DNA of 34,166 nt from Candidatus Accumulibacter necessarius (GCA_017302435.1 JAFLDL010000046.1:1-34166), one strand, 5' to 3'. Shown: positions 25,145-33,617, counted from the stretch's first letter. Numbers and translations are program-made. The notes: generated by a model not told the origin, from the sequence alone.

Positions 25145-26383
25145 ATGGCGACCGCAGCAAAACACACCAGGAAGATCGCGTCGGAAGTCAAAGAGCTTGT
25201 TTTTCTCTGGGAGGGGAAGAACAAGGCTGGAAAGACCGTTCGTGGCGAGCAGCGCGCTTCCAGCCAGACCGTTGTTCAGGCCACCCTGCGCCGTCAGGGG
25301 ATTCAGGTCAGCAAGATATCCAGACAGCACTTCAAGGGTGGACGGAAAATCACAGACAAGGATATCACCCTGTTTACGCGCCAACTGGCGACGATGATCA
25401 AAGCTGGCGTGCCGTTGCTCCAGACGTTCGAAATCGTCGGTCGCGGGCACGATAACCCGGCCGTAGGCAAGTTGTTGCTGGATATCAAGGCCGATGTGGA
25501 AATCGGCAGTTCGCTTTCGCAGGCGTTCCGGAAGTACCCACTGCAATTTGACGCTTTGTACTGCAACCTTGTGGCTGCTGGAGAACAGGCAGGTATCCTG
25601 GAAACCCTGCTGGATCGCCTGGCCAACTACAAAGAGAAAATGATCGCCATCAGATCCAAGATCAAGGCAGCGCTGTTTTATCCGGTGGCAATCATCGTTG
25701 TCGCCTTCATCATTACAGCGGTGATCATGATCTTCGTGATTCCGGCATTCAAGGAGGTCTTCAAGAGTTTCGGTGCCGATCTGCCAACGCCAACGCTCAT
25801 CGTGATCGGCATGTCGGATTTCGTTGTCGAGTACTGGTGGGCGTTGTTTGGCGGTATCGGCGGAGCGATCTTTGCCTTCTTCTATACGTGGAAGCGATCG
25901 GAAGCCATGCAGATCGCTTTCGACCGCATCTTCCTTCGCCTGCCTGTTTTTGGCAGCATCATCCGCAAGTCGGTCATCGCGCGCTGGACACGCACTCTGG
26001 CGACGATGTTTGCTGCCGGCGTCCCTCTGGTCGAGTCGCTGGAGTCCGTCGGCGGTGCTGCCGGCAATTATGTCTACAAGGCGGCGACACGGCAGATCCA
26101 GAGCGAGGTGAGCACCGGCACCAGTCTCACTTCAGCGATGCAGAATACCGAGCTTTTTCCGAACATGGTGAATCAGATGGTCGCCATCGGCGAGGAATCC
26201 GGCGCGCTTGATTCAATGCTGGGTAAGGTGGCCGATTTCTTCGAGGCGGAGGTCGACGACGCGATTGAGGCTCTGGCCAGCCTCATGGAGCCGATGATCA
26301 TGGTTGTTCTAGGGGTGCTGATTGGCGGTATGGTGATCGCGATGTACCTGCCGATTTTCAAGCTGGGCGCTGTGGTCGGATAA
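25145..26383 (+). CDS. pilC: Type IV pilus inner-membrane platform protein PilC
   Basis: The 412-aa GspF/PilC family protein has two repeated T2SSF domains (about 75-200 and 280-405). Each contains an FTRQLATMIKAGVPLLQ-type motif (the second reads WTRTLATMFAAGVPLVESLE), and together there are three membrane segments. It is the platform that PilB rotates during pilus assembly. ATG 25145 follows AAAGAGGGAAGT. The stop TAA shares a base with the pilD ATG (TAATG), indicating coupling. Confidence 0.96.
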   Translation: MATAAKHTRKIASEVKELVFLWEGKNKAGKTVRGEQRASSQTVVQATLRRQGIQVSKISRQHFKGGRKITDKDITLFTRQLATMIKAGVPLLQTFEIVGRGHDNPAVGKLLLDIKADVEIGSSLSQAFRKYPLQFDALYCNLVAAGEQAGILETLLDRLANYKEKMIAIRSKIKAALFYPVAIIVVAFIITAVIMIFVIPAFKEVFKSFGADLPTPTLIVIGMSDFVVEYWWALFGGIGGAIFAFFYTWKRSEAMQIAFDRIFLRLPVFGSIIRKSVIARWTRTLATMFAAGVPLVESLESVGGAAGNYVYKAATRQIQSEVSTGTSLTSAMQNTELFPNMVNQMVAIGEESGALDSMLGKVADFFEAEVDDAIEALASLMEPMIMVVLGVLIGGMVIAMYLPIFKLGAVVG

Positions 26384-27243
26384 TGCTGGGTGCGCTGACT
26401 GCCGATCTGGACCCGACCCAGTTCACTCTCATCGGCGGTGTGGTCGGCCTGCTGGTCGGTAGTTTTCTCAACGTCGTCATCCATCGTTTGCCAAGAATGA
26501 TGGAGCGAGACTGGCGCCTTCATTGCGCGGAGCTGCGCGGCGAAGAATTGCCCGAGGAGCAACCGTTCTCGCTGGTATGGCCGCGCTCGCGATGCCCAGC
26601 CTGTGGTCACGCCATTACGGCGATGGAGAATGTTCCGGTCCTGAGCTGGCTATACCTGCGTGGTCAGTGCTCAGCTTGCCACGCGTCGATTTCTCCCCGC
26701 TATCCGCTGGTCGAGACCATCAGTGGCCTGTCTTGTGCCTTTGCCGCGTTTCACTTTGGCTATGGCTGGGCGGCGTTGGGCGCCATGTTACTTATCTGGT
26801 GCCTGGTCGCGCTGACCTGCATCGACTTCGATACACAGCTGTTGCCCGACGCCATCACGCTGCCCCTGCTCTGGGCTGGATTGCTGTTCAATTTGTTCGC
26901 CACCTACACCGACCTGCAGTCGGCAGTGATCGGGGCGGTTGCTGGCTATCTCTCGCTATGGTTGGTTTACTGGGCGTTCAAGCTGATCACGGGCAAGGAA
27001 GGTATGGGTTACGGCGACTTCAAGTTGCTCGCTGCGCTTGGCGCCTGGCTGGGGTGGGAGATGTTGCCTTTGACCATTCTGCTCTCGTCGCTGCTCGGCG
27101 CAGTGGTCGGCATTGCCCTGATCGTTGTTGCCAAGCGTGGGCGGAACGTGCCGATTCCTTTTGGCCCTTACCTGGCGACAGCGGGGGTCCTTGCGCTCTT
27201 CTGGGGGAAGCCGCTTACCCGTGTTTACGTTGGCTTGCTTTAG
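26383..27243 (+). CDS. pilD: Prepilin peptidase / N-methyltransferase PilD
   Basis: This 286-aa bifunctional membrane enzyme cleaves type IV prepilin leaders and methylates the new N-terminal Phe. The N-terminal methylase-associated Zn motif has four Cys (71, 74, 96 and 99, in CPAC and CSAC). The aspartyl protease residues are in CIDFDTQLLPD (Asp148/150) and GMGYGDFKLLA (Asp212), as in the GxGD family. About eight membrane segments are visible. It would process pilins encoded elsewhere, since no pilA lies in the window. The next gene is fmdB rather than coaE, which often follows pilD. Confidence 0.96.
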   Translation: MLGALTADLDPTQFTLIGGVVGLLVGSFLNVVIHRLPRMMERDWRLHCAELRGEELPEEQPFSLVWPRSRCPACGHAITAMENVPVLSWLYLRGQCSACHASISPRYPLVETISGLSCAFAAFHFGYGWAALGAMLLIWCLVALTCIDFDTQLLPDAITLPLLWAGLLFNLFATYTDLQSAVIGAVAGYLSLWLVYWAFKLITGKEGMGYGDFKLLAALGAWLGWEMLPLTILLSSLLGAVVGIALIVVAKRGRNVPIPFGPYLATAGVLALFWGKPLTRVYVGLL

Positions 27244-27289
27244 CCTTCTGAACACGCAGCTGTACTGATCCTTGTCCGCGGTGAGCGTC

Positions 27290-27316
27290 TGGACCCTCCT
27301 CAGGTTCGGGTATAAT
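27290..27316 (+). promoter_or_regulatory. Promoter upstream of fmdB-DUF502-aspS
   Basis: A perfect TATAAT (27311-27316), preceded by GGG, lies 33 bp before the fmdB ATG. The best -35 is TGGACC (27290-27295) at a short 15-bp spacing. The 106-bp pilD-fmdB gap holds nothing else that I can see, so this likely drives fmdB through nudB. Confidence 0.5.
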
Positions 27317-27349
27317 CGCTGTTTTACCAGTGCCGTCTGAAGGTTAGTC

Positions 27350-27670
27350 ATGCCGATTTATGCCTATCGCTGCGCATCCTGCGGTTTCGAAAGAGATCAT
27401 CTGCAAAAGCTGAGCGACCCGGCTCTGCGGATTTGTCCGGAATGTGGTCAGACTACTTATAGCAAGCAGGTGACGGCCGCAGGTTTTCAGCTGAAGGGCA
27501 ATGGCTGGTACGCCACCGACTTCAAGGGTGGCAACAACAAGGTGCCGGTCTCGACCGAAAAGCCCAAGAGCGCTGAGAACTCCGAGAGTTCGGAGAACAA
27601 GGGGAGCAGCAAGGAGGGTGCGCCGAGCCCTGCCTGCGCTACCGGAGCCAATGCGTGCGCCGGCAACTGA
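27350..27670 (+). CDS. FmdB-type zinc-ribbon protein
   Basis: The 106-aa protein has an N-terminal FmdB/CxxC_CxxC_SSSS zinc ribbon (residues 1-42). The metal ligands are Cys8, Cys11, Cys29 and Cys32, and MPIYAYRCASCG is the family opening. The rest is a Ser/Glu/Lys-rich disordered tail. The family is named after a regulator of formamidase or amidase genes, but the general function is unproven. The 3' end overlaps the DUF502 gene by 16 bp. The gene sits before DUF502-aspS in many betaproteobacteria. Confidence 0.9.
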   Translation: MPIYAYRCASCGFERDHLQKLSDPALRICPECGQTTYSKQVTAAGFQLKGNGWYATDFKGGNNKVPVSTEKPKSAENSESSENKGSSKEGAPSPACATGANACAGN

Positions 27671-28305
27671 TAAAACGATACTTCATTACCGGACTTTTGA
27701 TCTGGGTGCCTTTGGCGATTACCGCCTGGGTGCTCGTGCTGATCGTTGGCACCATGGATCAGTCCTTGCGCTTGCTACCCGAGGCGATCCATCCGCGAAG
27801 TGTTTTGGGTTTCGATATCCCGGGTGTCGGGGCAATCCTGACCTTGCTTATCATCGTCCTGACCGGGTTGCTCGCTGCCAACTTCATCGGCCAGCGGTTG
27901 GTTGTCTGGTGGGAGATGTTGCTAGCACGCATACCGGTAGTCAATTCGATCTACAACAGCGTCAAACAGGTTTCGGACACCCTCTTCTCTTCATCCGGCA
28001 ACGCTTTCCGCCAGGCACTGCTGATCGAGTATCCGCGTCGTGGCGCGTGGACCATCGCCTTCCTGACCGGCAAGCCGGGCGGGGAGGTGCTGCGGCATCT
28101 CGACGGCGAGTACGTCAGCGTGTACGTGCCGACGACCCCGAATCCGACCTCGGGCTTTTTTCTCATGTTGCCCAGAGCGGAAGTCATCGAACTGGAGATG
28201 AGCGTAGACACGGCGCTGAAGTACGTGATTTCGATGGGCGTCGTAGCTCCGCCGTTGCGGCAACCGGCAGTGAATGCTGCTGGCAGCGATATAGCTATCA
28301 ATTGA
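27655..28305 (+). CDS. DUF502 family membrane protein
   Basis: The 216-aa protein begins at GTG 27655 with RRQLIKRYFITGLLIWVPLAIT, the start typical of DUF502 proteins. Two membrane segments (about 10-33 and 58-80) precede a soluble C-terminal domain with LLARIPVVNSIYNSVKQV and PTTPNPTSGFFLMLPR, both family signatures. Function is unknown. The overlap with fmdB and the 21-bp gap to aspS indicate one operon. Confidence 0.9.
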   Translation: MRRQLIKRYFITGLLIWVPLAITAWVLVLIVGTMDQSLRLLPEAIHPRSVLGFDIPGVGAILTLLIIVLTGLLAANFIGQRLVVWWEMLLARIPVVNSIYNSVKQVSDTLFSSSGNAFRQALLIEYPRRGAWTIAFLTGKPGGEVLRHLDGEYVSVYVPTTPNPTSGFFLMLPRAEVIELEMSVDTALKYVISMGVVAPPLRQPAVNAAGSDIAIN

Positions 28306-28326
28306 CTGAGGTAACCTGGAACAAGT

Positions 28327-30129
28327 ATGCGGACTCATTATTGCGGACAAGTCGATGCACAGATCATCGGCCAGGAGGTGACGCTTTGTGGCTGGGCACA
28401 CCGGCGTCGTGATCACGGTGGGGTGATCTTCGTTGACCTACGCGATCGCGAGGGGCTGGCACAGGTCGTTTGCGATCCGGACCGTCCGCAGATGTTCAAG
28501 ACCGCCGAGTCGGTGCGCAACGAGTTCTGTCTGCGAATTGTAGGCAAAGTACGTGCCCGGCCGGAGGGGACGGTTAACGTCAACATCGCGAGCGGTGAAA
28601 TCGAGATCCTTTGCCACGAGATGGAAGTGCTGAACCCGTCGGTGACGCCGCCTTTTCAGCTGGATGACGAGAATCTGTCGGAGAACATCCGGCTGTTGCA
28701 CCGGGTGATCGACCTGCGTCGTCCGCAGATGCAGAAGAACATGCAGCTCCGATACCGGACTGCGCGTGCCTTCCGTAGCTTCCTCGACAACACCGGCTTC
28801 ATCGACATCGAAACGCCAATGCTCACCAAGAGCACTCCTGAGGGGGCGCGTGACTATCTGGTTCCTTCGCGCGTGCATCCCGGGCAGTTCTTTGCGCTTC
28901 CGCAATCCCCACAGCTATTCAAGCAATTGTTGATGGTCGCCGGCTTTGACCGCTACTACCAGATCACCAAGTGTTTCCGCGATGAGGATCTGCGTGCTGA
29001 CCGGCAGCCGGAGTTCACCCAGGTCGACATCGAGACTTCGTTCATGGGCGAGGGCGAGATCATTCAGCTCATGGAGGAACTGATCAGGGCGGTATTCACG
29101 GAAGTGATCGCGGTCGAGTTGCCGAATCCATTTCCGCGTTTGAGCTACGCTGAGGCAATGGATCGCTATGGGTCCGACAAGCCGGATCTGCGTGTCAGCC
29201 TCGAACTCGTTGAAGTCACCGATGTGCTCAAGGACGTGTCCTTCAAGGTCTTCGCCAGCGTTGCCAACAGCGATGGGGGCCGGATTGCCGCCCTGCGCAT
29301 TCCGGGTGGCGCGACCCTGACGCGAGGCGAGATTGATGCCTACACCCAATTTGTCGGCATCTACGGCGCGCGCGGACTGGCCTACATCAAGGTCAATGAC
29401 GTGACCCAGCTCAACGAGATCGGTCTGCAGTCACCGATCGTCAAGAATCTGCACGCCCTGGCGCTGCAGACCATCGTTGCGCGTACTGGCGCGCAGTCGG
29501 GCGACCTGATTTTCTTCGGAGCCGACAAACGCAAGGTGGTTAACGATGCACTCGGCGCGCTGCGCGTCAGGATCGGGCACGAAAAAGGTTTTGTCAATGG
29601 TCGCGCCTGGGAGCCGGTGTGGATCGTCGACTTCCCGATGTTCGACTATGATGACGAAGAAAAGCGCTGGACTGCCTGCCATCACCCCTTCACCAGTCCG
29701 AAAGACGAACACCTGGCGCTGCTGCAGAGTGAGCCCGGAAATTGCTTGGCCAAGGCTTACGATCTGGCGCTGAACGGTTCCGAACTCGGTGGTGGCTCGG
29801 TGCGGATTCACCGTGCGGCAGTGCAGGAGCAGGTCTTCAAGGCGCTCGGGATCGGCGATGAAGAGGCGCAGCTGAAGTTCGGCTTCCTGCTTGATGCGCT
29901 CAAGTATGGTGCCCCGCCACATGGTGGCCTGGCTTTTGGTCTGGATCGCATCGTCACGATGATGGCCGGCGCCGAGTCAATCCGTGACGTGATCGCTTTC
30001 CCGAAAACCCAGCGTGCGCAGTGCCTGCTCACCGATGCGCCGAGCAGCGTAGACGAGAAGCAACTGCGGGAACTGCATATCCGCCTGCGTCAGAAAGTCG
30101 AAACGCAGGTTGAGATTGGCAAGGGCTAG
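28327..30129 (+). CDS. aspS: Aspartyl-tRNA synthetase AspS
   Basis: The 600-aa bacterial-type class II synthetase charges tRNA-Asp. It has an N-terminal OB anticodon-binding domain (about 1-105). Class II motif 2 is [16 protein letters not shown] near 218-233. A GAD insertion domain (about 290-420) precedes motif 3, [15 protein letters not shown], near 535-550. I cannot tell from sequence alone whether it also charges tRNA-Asn. ATG 28327 lies in a good context 21 bp after DUF502. The ribonuclease gene starts directly after its stop. Confidence 0.97.
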   Translation: MRTHYCGQVDAQIIGQEVTLCGWAHRRRDHGGVIFVDLRDREGLAQVVCDPDRPQMFKTAESVRNEFCLRIVGKVRARPEGTVNVNIASGEIEILCHEMEVLNPSVTPPFQLDDENLSENIRLLHRVIDLRRPQMQKNMQLRYRTARAFRSFLDNTGFIDIETPMLTKSTPEGARDYLVPSRVHPGQFFALPQSPQLFKQLLMVAGFDRYYQITKCFRDEDLRADRQPEFTQVDIETSFMGEGEIIQLMEELIRAVFTEVIAVELPNPFPRLSYAEAMDRYGSDKPDLRVSLELVEVTDVLKDVSFKVFASVANSDGGRIAALRIPGGATLTRGEIDAYTQFVGIYGARGLAYIKVNDVTQLNEIGLQSPIVKNLHALALQTIVARTGAQSGDLIFFGADKRKVVNDALGALRVRIGHEKGFVNGRAWEPVWIVDFPMFDYDDEEKRWTACHHPFTSPKDEHLALLQSEPGNCLAKAYDLALNGSELGGGSVRIHRAAVQEQVFKALGIGDEEAQLKFGFLLDALKYGAPPHGGLAFGLDRIVTMMAGAESIRDVIAFPKTQRAQCLLTDAPSSVDEKQLRELHIRLRQKVETQVEIGKG

Positions 30130-30531
30130 TTGTCCGTGCAGAAAGTAGCCGCTTTCATTCGACTGCTGCTGCTGGCCATGCTGGTCGGTGGATTGGCAGC
30201 TGCGACGCAGGCGCGTGAAGCGCGCTATCTGGCGAGCATCGCGGTGTCCGAGCTGCCGCCAGAGGCTGTGAATACCCTCCGTCTGATCCAGCAGGGTGGG
30301 CCATTTCCTTATCCGAGCAAAGACGGCAGCACTTTTGGTAATTTCGAAAGATGCTTGCCCTCGCAGCCTCGAGGCTATTATCGTGAGTATACCGTGCCAA
30401 CCCCGGGGAGCCGCGACCGCGGCCCGCGACGCATAGTTGCTGGCGAGGGGCGCGGCCGCGATGTCAGCACCTCGGGCGAGTACTACTACACCGACGATCA
30501 CTACCGCAGTTTCCGCCGGATACGCGAATAG
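30130..30531 (+). CDS. Secreted barnase-type guanyl-specific ribonuclease
   Basis: The 133-aa protein has a signal peptide (about 1-28, hydrophobic core IRLLLLAMLVGG, cleavage near TQA) and a ribonuclease N1/T1-family (barnase-like) domain. The catalytic triad of the family is present: Glu86 in YYREYTVP, Arg101 in GPRRIV and His124 in YTDDHYRSF, matching barnase Glu73, Arg87 and His102. It would cut RNA after guanosine outside the cytoplasm. The start is TTG 30130, directly after the aspS TAG, with AAGGG 5 nt upstream; GTG 30136 is the alternative. The next gene encodes a barstar-type inhibitor. Confidence 0.85.
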   Translation: MSVQKVAAFIRLLLLAMLVGGLAAATQAREARYLASIAVSELPPEAVNTLRLIQQGGPFPYPSKDGSTFGNFERCLPSQPRGYYREYTVPTPGSRDRGPRRIVAGEGRGRDVSTSGEYYYTDDHYRSFRRIRE

Positions 30532-30533
30532 TC

Positions 30534-30977
30534 ATGAGCCAGAACAAGTTGCTGAAACTGCTGGAAGATACCCCGCAGGCGGGTATCTTCCATTTGCCAC
30601 GGCGTAGCCAGGCGGCAGTCAGAGCGGCTGCCGAAAGCGCGGGCTGCGCCTGCTTTGATGTCAGTTTCGCAGAGTCTGACCGGATTGACATCGTGTTAAG
30701 CAGGGTCGGGTATGCGCTCGACTTTCCCGAATGGTACGGGCAGAACTTCGATGCCCTGAAGGATTGTCTGACCGATTTTTCCTGGTGTGAAGCAGCAGGA
30801 TACGTGCTGTTTATCTCTGGCGCCGAGAGCCTGGATGCGGAAAACCCGGCTGCTTTCAAAGCCCTCAACGATGTGTTTGCCGCGGCGATTGCCGAATGGC
30901 GGGTGCATGATCTCCCGATGTGGGTGTTTTACGAGCTTCGTGCTGACGGACTGGCGGTTTTCCCGCCAACGGCATGA
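30534..30977 (+). CDS. Barstar family ribonuclease inhibitor
   Basis: The 147-aa cytoplasmic protein has a barstar domain (about 40-135). The inhibitory helix WYGQNFDALKDCLTDF carries Asp73 and Asp77, which correspond to Bacillus barstar Asp35 and Asp39 that block the barnase active site. About 40 N-terminal residues precede the core. ATG 30534 lies 2 bp after the ribonuclease stop, so the pair is co-expressed. The inhibitor would protect the cell from unexported enzyme. The stop overlaps the nudB ATG (ATGA). Confidence 0.88.
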   Translation: MSQNKLLKLLEDTPQAGIFHLPRRSQAAVRAAAESAGCACFDVSFAESDRIDIVLSRVGYALDFPEWYGQNFDALKDCLTDFSWCEAAGYVLFISGAESLDAENPAAFKALNDVFAAAIAEWRVHDLPMWVFYELRADGLAVFPPTA

Positions 30978-31423
30978 GGCGGTACAAGCGACCGGTTTCG
31001 GTACTGGTCCTGATTCATACTCCGGACCTGCAGGTGCTGCTGCTCGAACGCGCCGCGCACCCCGGTTACTGGCAGTCGATCACCGGCAGCCAGGAAGCCG
31101 GCGAGCGACTGCCTGAAACGGCCATCCGCGAGGTCGCCGAGGAAACCGGGATTGCCGCCTCGGTCGATGAACTGCATGATTGGCAGATTACCAACAGCTA
31201 CGAGATTTTTGCCGAATGGCGCCACCGTTACGCGCCAGGGGTGTTACACAATACCGAACACGTCTTCGCGTTGCAGCTGCCAACGGAAAGGCCGGTTGCT
31301 ATCGCTCCGGGCGAGCATCTGAACTACTGTTGGCTGCCATGGCGCCAAGCGGCCGCAAAGTGCTTTTCGTGGAGCAATCGCGACGCGATTCTCATGCTGC
31401 CGGAGCGGCTGGCAGAGGGCTGA
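30974..31423 (+). CDS. nudB: Dihydroneopterin triphosphate diphosphatase NudB
   Basis: This 149-aa Nudix hydrolase removes pyrophosphate from dihydroneopterin triphosphate in folate synthesis. The Nudix box Gx5Ex7REUxEExGU is intact (Gly38, Glu44, Arg52-Glu53, Glu56-Glu57, Gly59-Ile60). The opening RRYKRPVSVLVLIHT and the EWRHRYAPGVLHNTEHVFAL stretch are characteristic of NudB. ATG 30974 overlaps the barstar stop. The gene is the last of the aspS transcript and its end overlaps the convergent CWC gene by 32 bp. Confidence 0.93.
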   Translation: MRRYKRPVSVLVLIHTPDLQVLLLERAAHPGYWQSITGSQEAGERLPETAIREVAEETGIAASVDELHDWQITNSYEIFAEWRHRYAPGVLHNTEHVFALQLPTERPVAIAPGEHLNYCWLPWRQAAAKCFSWSNRDAILMLPERLAEG

Positions 31424-31598
31424 GTCGCTGTTCCAGGCAGGCCGGACAGAGGCAGCCGGCGCTGGCCTCCGGCACGCGGGCAAGCGGCGGTACCTGCATG
31501 CACCAGCAGGACGAAAGGCCCGCGGCGGCGCCACAGACAAAGCTCTCGCCGCAGTTGGTGCACAGGCTCTGCAGTGGGTTTTCCGGCGGTTTGGACAT
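31392..31598 (-). CDS. Small cysteine-rich CWC family protein
   Basis: The 68-aa protein has eight cysteines (13, 16, 22, 31, 33, 49, 51 and 54) in a CxxC-x5-C-x8-CWC-x15-CxC-xx-C pattern. The central SCWC and the closing CLCPACLEQRL match the cysteine-rich CWC family. It has no signal peptide or membrane segment, so it should be cytoplasmic and probably binds metal. Its ATG 31598 is 7 nt after the bufC stop, making it the likely last gene of the bufferin operon; a longer start at 31694 would overlap bufC. Function is unknown. Confidence 0.78.
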   Translation of the reverse strand: MSKPPENPLQSLCTNCGESFVCGAAAGLSSCWCMQVPPLARVPEASAGCLCPACLEQRLSPLPAAPAA

Positions 31599-31605
31599 GA
31601 CCCGC

Positions 31606-32370
31606 TCAATCCTGAGCCAGCAGGCCTTCAGCGACCCAGCACTGGAGAAAGCCGGCGGCGGTCTGTGCCGGTTCCGGATCGCCGCTTTCGGCAATCAGCG
31701 TGCAGCAGTCGGCAAAGCTGGCGACTCGTGTCAGGGCGCGCAGGAGCGCTGCTTCGCAGGCGTCGGCCGATCGCCAGCGGCAATCGAGGTCTGAGCGCCA
31801 GATCAGCAGCACATGTGGCCAGGGCAGCGGCTCGTCGCCGATCGCTTCGGCATCCGCGTTGAGGTCTTTCCAGATCGGTTCGACCCTCCACGTCAGATCG
31901 AGCAGCTGCAGCGAGGGCACTGGCTTGAAATGCCTTTGCGGCCACTCTTCCGGTGGTAGCGCAACGAGTTCGCCAACGCCGAGGAGCGTCGCATCCGCGG
32001 CATCGAAAGCCGTGCGCATTGCCCACTCCATGCGCGCGAGGTCGACCAGCGCGGGGTGCGGCAGGTGCTCTGGGGCGGCGGCGAGAAACTCCGCCAGCGA
32101 ATCGCCGAACCAGCGGATCGAGCGGAAATGCGAGGGGTGTTCGTCCAGGTAGGCGCGCGCCAGAAGGTCGAAAGCCTCGTCGCCGAGCGCCCTCTGCAGG
32201 ACCGGATAGTTGTCGCGCAGGGCAGCTGTCAGTCGGGCGCGGTAGGCCTGCAGGTATACCGCAAGTCCGCTCTCGAGCTCTTCGCCCTCGGCAGCAAACA
32301 GGCCCGGCGTGGGATCATCGAGTAGAACCGCCTTCTGGAAACGCTCCTGCAGGGCGGCGAGCGTGCTCAT
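31606..32370 (-). CDS. bufC: Bufferin maturation partner BufC/HvfC (DUF2063 N-terminal domain)
   Basis: The 254-aa protein has an N-terminal DUF2063-type domain (about 1-100), recognisable from [33 protein letters not shown] and [16 protein letters not shown] mixed alpha/beta C-terminal domain (about 110-250) would recognise the precursor. In described systems this protein partners the MNIO enzyme and positions the precursor peptide. The ATG overlaps the bufB stop (ATGA), so the two are made together. Confidence 0.87.
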   Translation of the reverse strand: MSTLAALQERFQKAVLLDDPTPGLFAAEGEELESGLAVYLQAYRARLTAALRDNYPVLQRALGDEAFDLLARAYLDEHPSHFRSIRWFGDSLAEFLAAAPEHLPHPALVDLARMEWAMRTAFDAADATLLGVGELVALPPEEWPQRHFKPVPSLQLLDLTWRVEPIWKDLNADAEAIGDEPLPWPHVLLIWRSDLDCRWRSADACEAALLRALTRVASFADCCTLIAESGDPEPAQTAAGFLQCWVAEGLLAQD

Positions 32371-33206
32371 GCCGCCTGCCTGTTTGCCGCCACTGTCTGT
32401 TGCGCCAGCGAACGCGCTGTATCGAGTTCGGCGACGAGCCGATCTAGCGGCGGAATGTGGTCGTCGCGCTCGATCATCGTCGGCACTTGGCCAAAGCGGC
32501 CGACGGTATGCGCGTAAAGGTCCCAGACCGCTGCGCAGACCGGGTGATCGTGGGTATCTATCAGGTAGCCGCCATGGTCCTCGTGCCCGGCGAGATGAAT
32601 CTGGCGAACGGCGCCAGGCGGCATCGCATCGATGAAGACGCGCGGGTCGAAGCCATGATTGACGCTGCTCACGTAGACATTGTTAACGTCGAGCAGCAGC
32701 TCGCAACCGGTCCGCCTGACCAGTTCGCGGATGAACTCCCACTCGCTCATCTCGTCAGCGCGATAGCGCACATAGCTGGAAACGTTCTCCAGCAGGAGGG
32801 GCTGGGCGAGCGCGTCCTGCGCCTGCGCAACGCGCGGCAGCAGATGCTCCAGGCTGGCCTCGGTGTAAGGGAGGGGCAGGAGATCGTGCAGGTTCAGCGA
32901 GGAGGTTCCTGTCCAGCACAGATGGTCGGAGACCCAGGCCGGCTGTACGCGGTCGACCAGCGCGCGCAGCTGCCTCAGATACGACGCGTCAAGAGCATCG
33001 CTGCCGCCAATCGACAGCGATACCCCGTGCATTACCATCGGATAGTCTCGGCGGATTCTATCGAGGTAATGCAGGGGTTTGCCGCCGGGGACCAGATAGT
33101 TCTCGGAGATGACCTCAAGCCAGTCGACCGCCTGTGGCGCAGTGGCAAACTCCCGATAGTGCTCGGTACGCAGGCCGAGGCCGAAGCCCTGCAGGGGTTC
33201 ACTCAT
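32367..33206 (-). CDS. bufB: MNIO family (DUF692) iron oxidase, bufferin-modifying BufB/HvfB
   Basis: The 279-aa TIM-barrel protein is of the multinuclear non-heme iron-dependent oxidative (MNIO) family. Likely metal ligands are all in place: His60 (MHGVSLS), Asp94/His95 (SDHLCW), Glu140/Asn141 (LLENVSSYV), Asp173/Asn175 ([15 protein letters not shown]), His204 and His208 (QIHLAGHED), Asp217/His219 (DTHDHPV) and Glu246 (IERDD). Family members convert peptide cysteines into heterocycles such as oxazolone/thioamide or 5-thiooxazole, creating copper ligands. The presumed substrate is the Cys-rich peptide encoded 82 bp upstream. Confidence 0.92.
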   Translation of the reverse strand: MSEPLQGFGLGLRTEHYREFATAPQAVDWLEVISENYLVPGGKPLHYLDRIRRDYPMVMHGVSLSIGGSDALDASYLRQLRALVDRVQPAWVSDHLCWTGTSSLNLHDLLPLPYTEASLEHLLPRVAQAQDALAQPLLLENVSSYVRYRADEMSEWEFIRELVRRTGCELLLDVNNVYVSSVNHGFDPRVFIDAMPPGAVRQIHLAGHEDHGGYLIDTHDHPVCAAVWDLYAHTVGRFGQVPTMIERDDHIPPLDRLVAELDTARSLAQQTVAANRQAA

Positions 33207-33239
33207 GGGTTCGCATCTTCCCTCACGCTTGAAGTACCG

Positions 33240-33253
33240 GGTGACCGGTCACC
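33240..33253. promoter_or_regulatory. Perfect 14-bp palindrome between bufA and bufB
   Basis: GGTGACCGGTCACC is fully self-complementary and lies in the 82-bp gap between the bufA stop and the bufB start. With no spacer it looks more like a protein-binding dyad than a terminator, though RNA could fold it into a 5-bp stem with a CCGG loop. It could set the ratio of precursor to enzyme transcripts. Confidence 0.5.
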
Positions 33254-33288
33254 GCATGGCGCCCCGGCCGCCCGTGTCGGCATCGAGC

Positions 33289-33549
33289 CTACTTGACCAC
33301 CTTGCCTCCTGCATCGGTACATTCCTTGGCGCTGGCCTTGGTGACCCAGCCCTGACCCTTACAGGCATTCATTCCCTTGCACTCGTTCTTGGCAGTCTTG
33401 CAGTCGGAGTGGCCCTTGCAGGAGTTGATTCCGGCGCAGTGTACCATGCCGCCTTCGGCAGCCTGGACAGTCGGGGCCAGGATACCCCCGGTGGCAAAAA
33501 GGGCTGCCGCAGCCGCGGCGATGACGACACCAGACTTTTGATTTGACAT
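33289..33549 (-). CDS. bufA: BufA-type bufferin precursor (periplasmic Cys-rich metallophore)
   Basis: The 86-aa protein has a signal peptide (cleavage near VQA, residue 30), then a short mature region with six cysteines (38, 44, 50, 57, 63 and 77). The first five are spaced six or seven residues apart in a repeated NSCKG / SDCK / NECKG / NACKG pattern. This is the hallmark of bufferin-type precursors, which become copper-binding periplasmic peptides after MNIO modification. The repeated CKG pattern resembles BufA2 rather than typical DUF2282 BufA1. ATG 33549 has a strong GAGGAG upstream; a longer in-frame start at 33603 would spoil the signal peptide. Confidence 0.88.
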   Translation of the reverse strand: MSNQKSGVVIAAAAAALFATGGILAPTVQAAEGGMVHCAGINSCKGHSDCKTAKNECKGMNACKGQGWVTKASAKECTDAGGKVVK

Positions 33550-33617
33550 TTGTTTCTCCTCTCGTTCGATGGGTTTGGTCAGAGCGCGCTGATCTGCAAT
33601 CACTTCTCTGACACTGC

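Noticed and set aside
23950-25224. 424-codon minus-strand frame inside pilB
   Set aside because: It is an antisense shadow of PilB with no domain or start signal.
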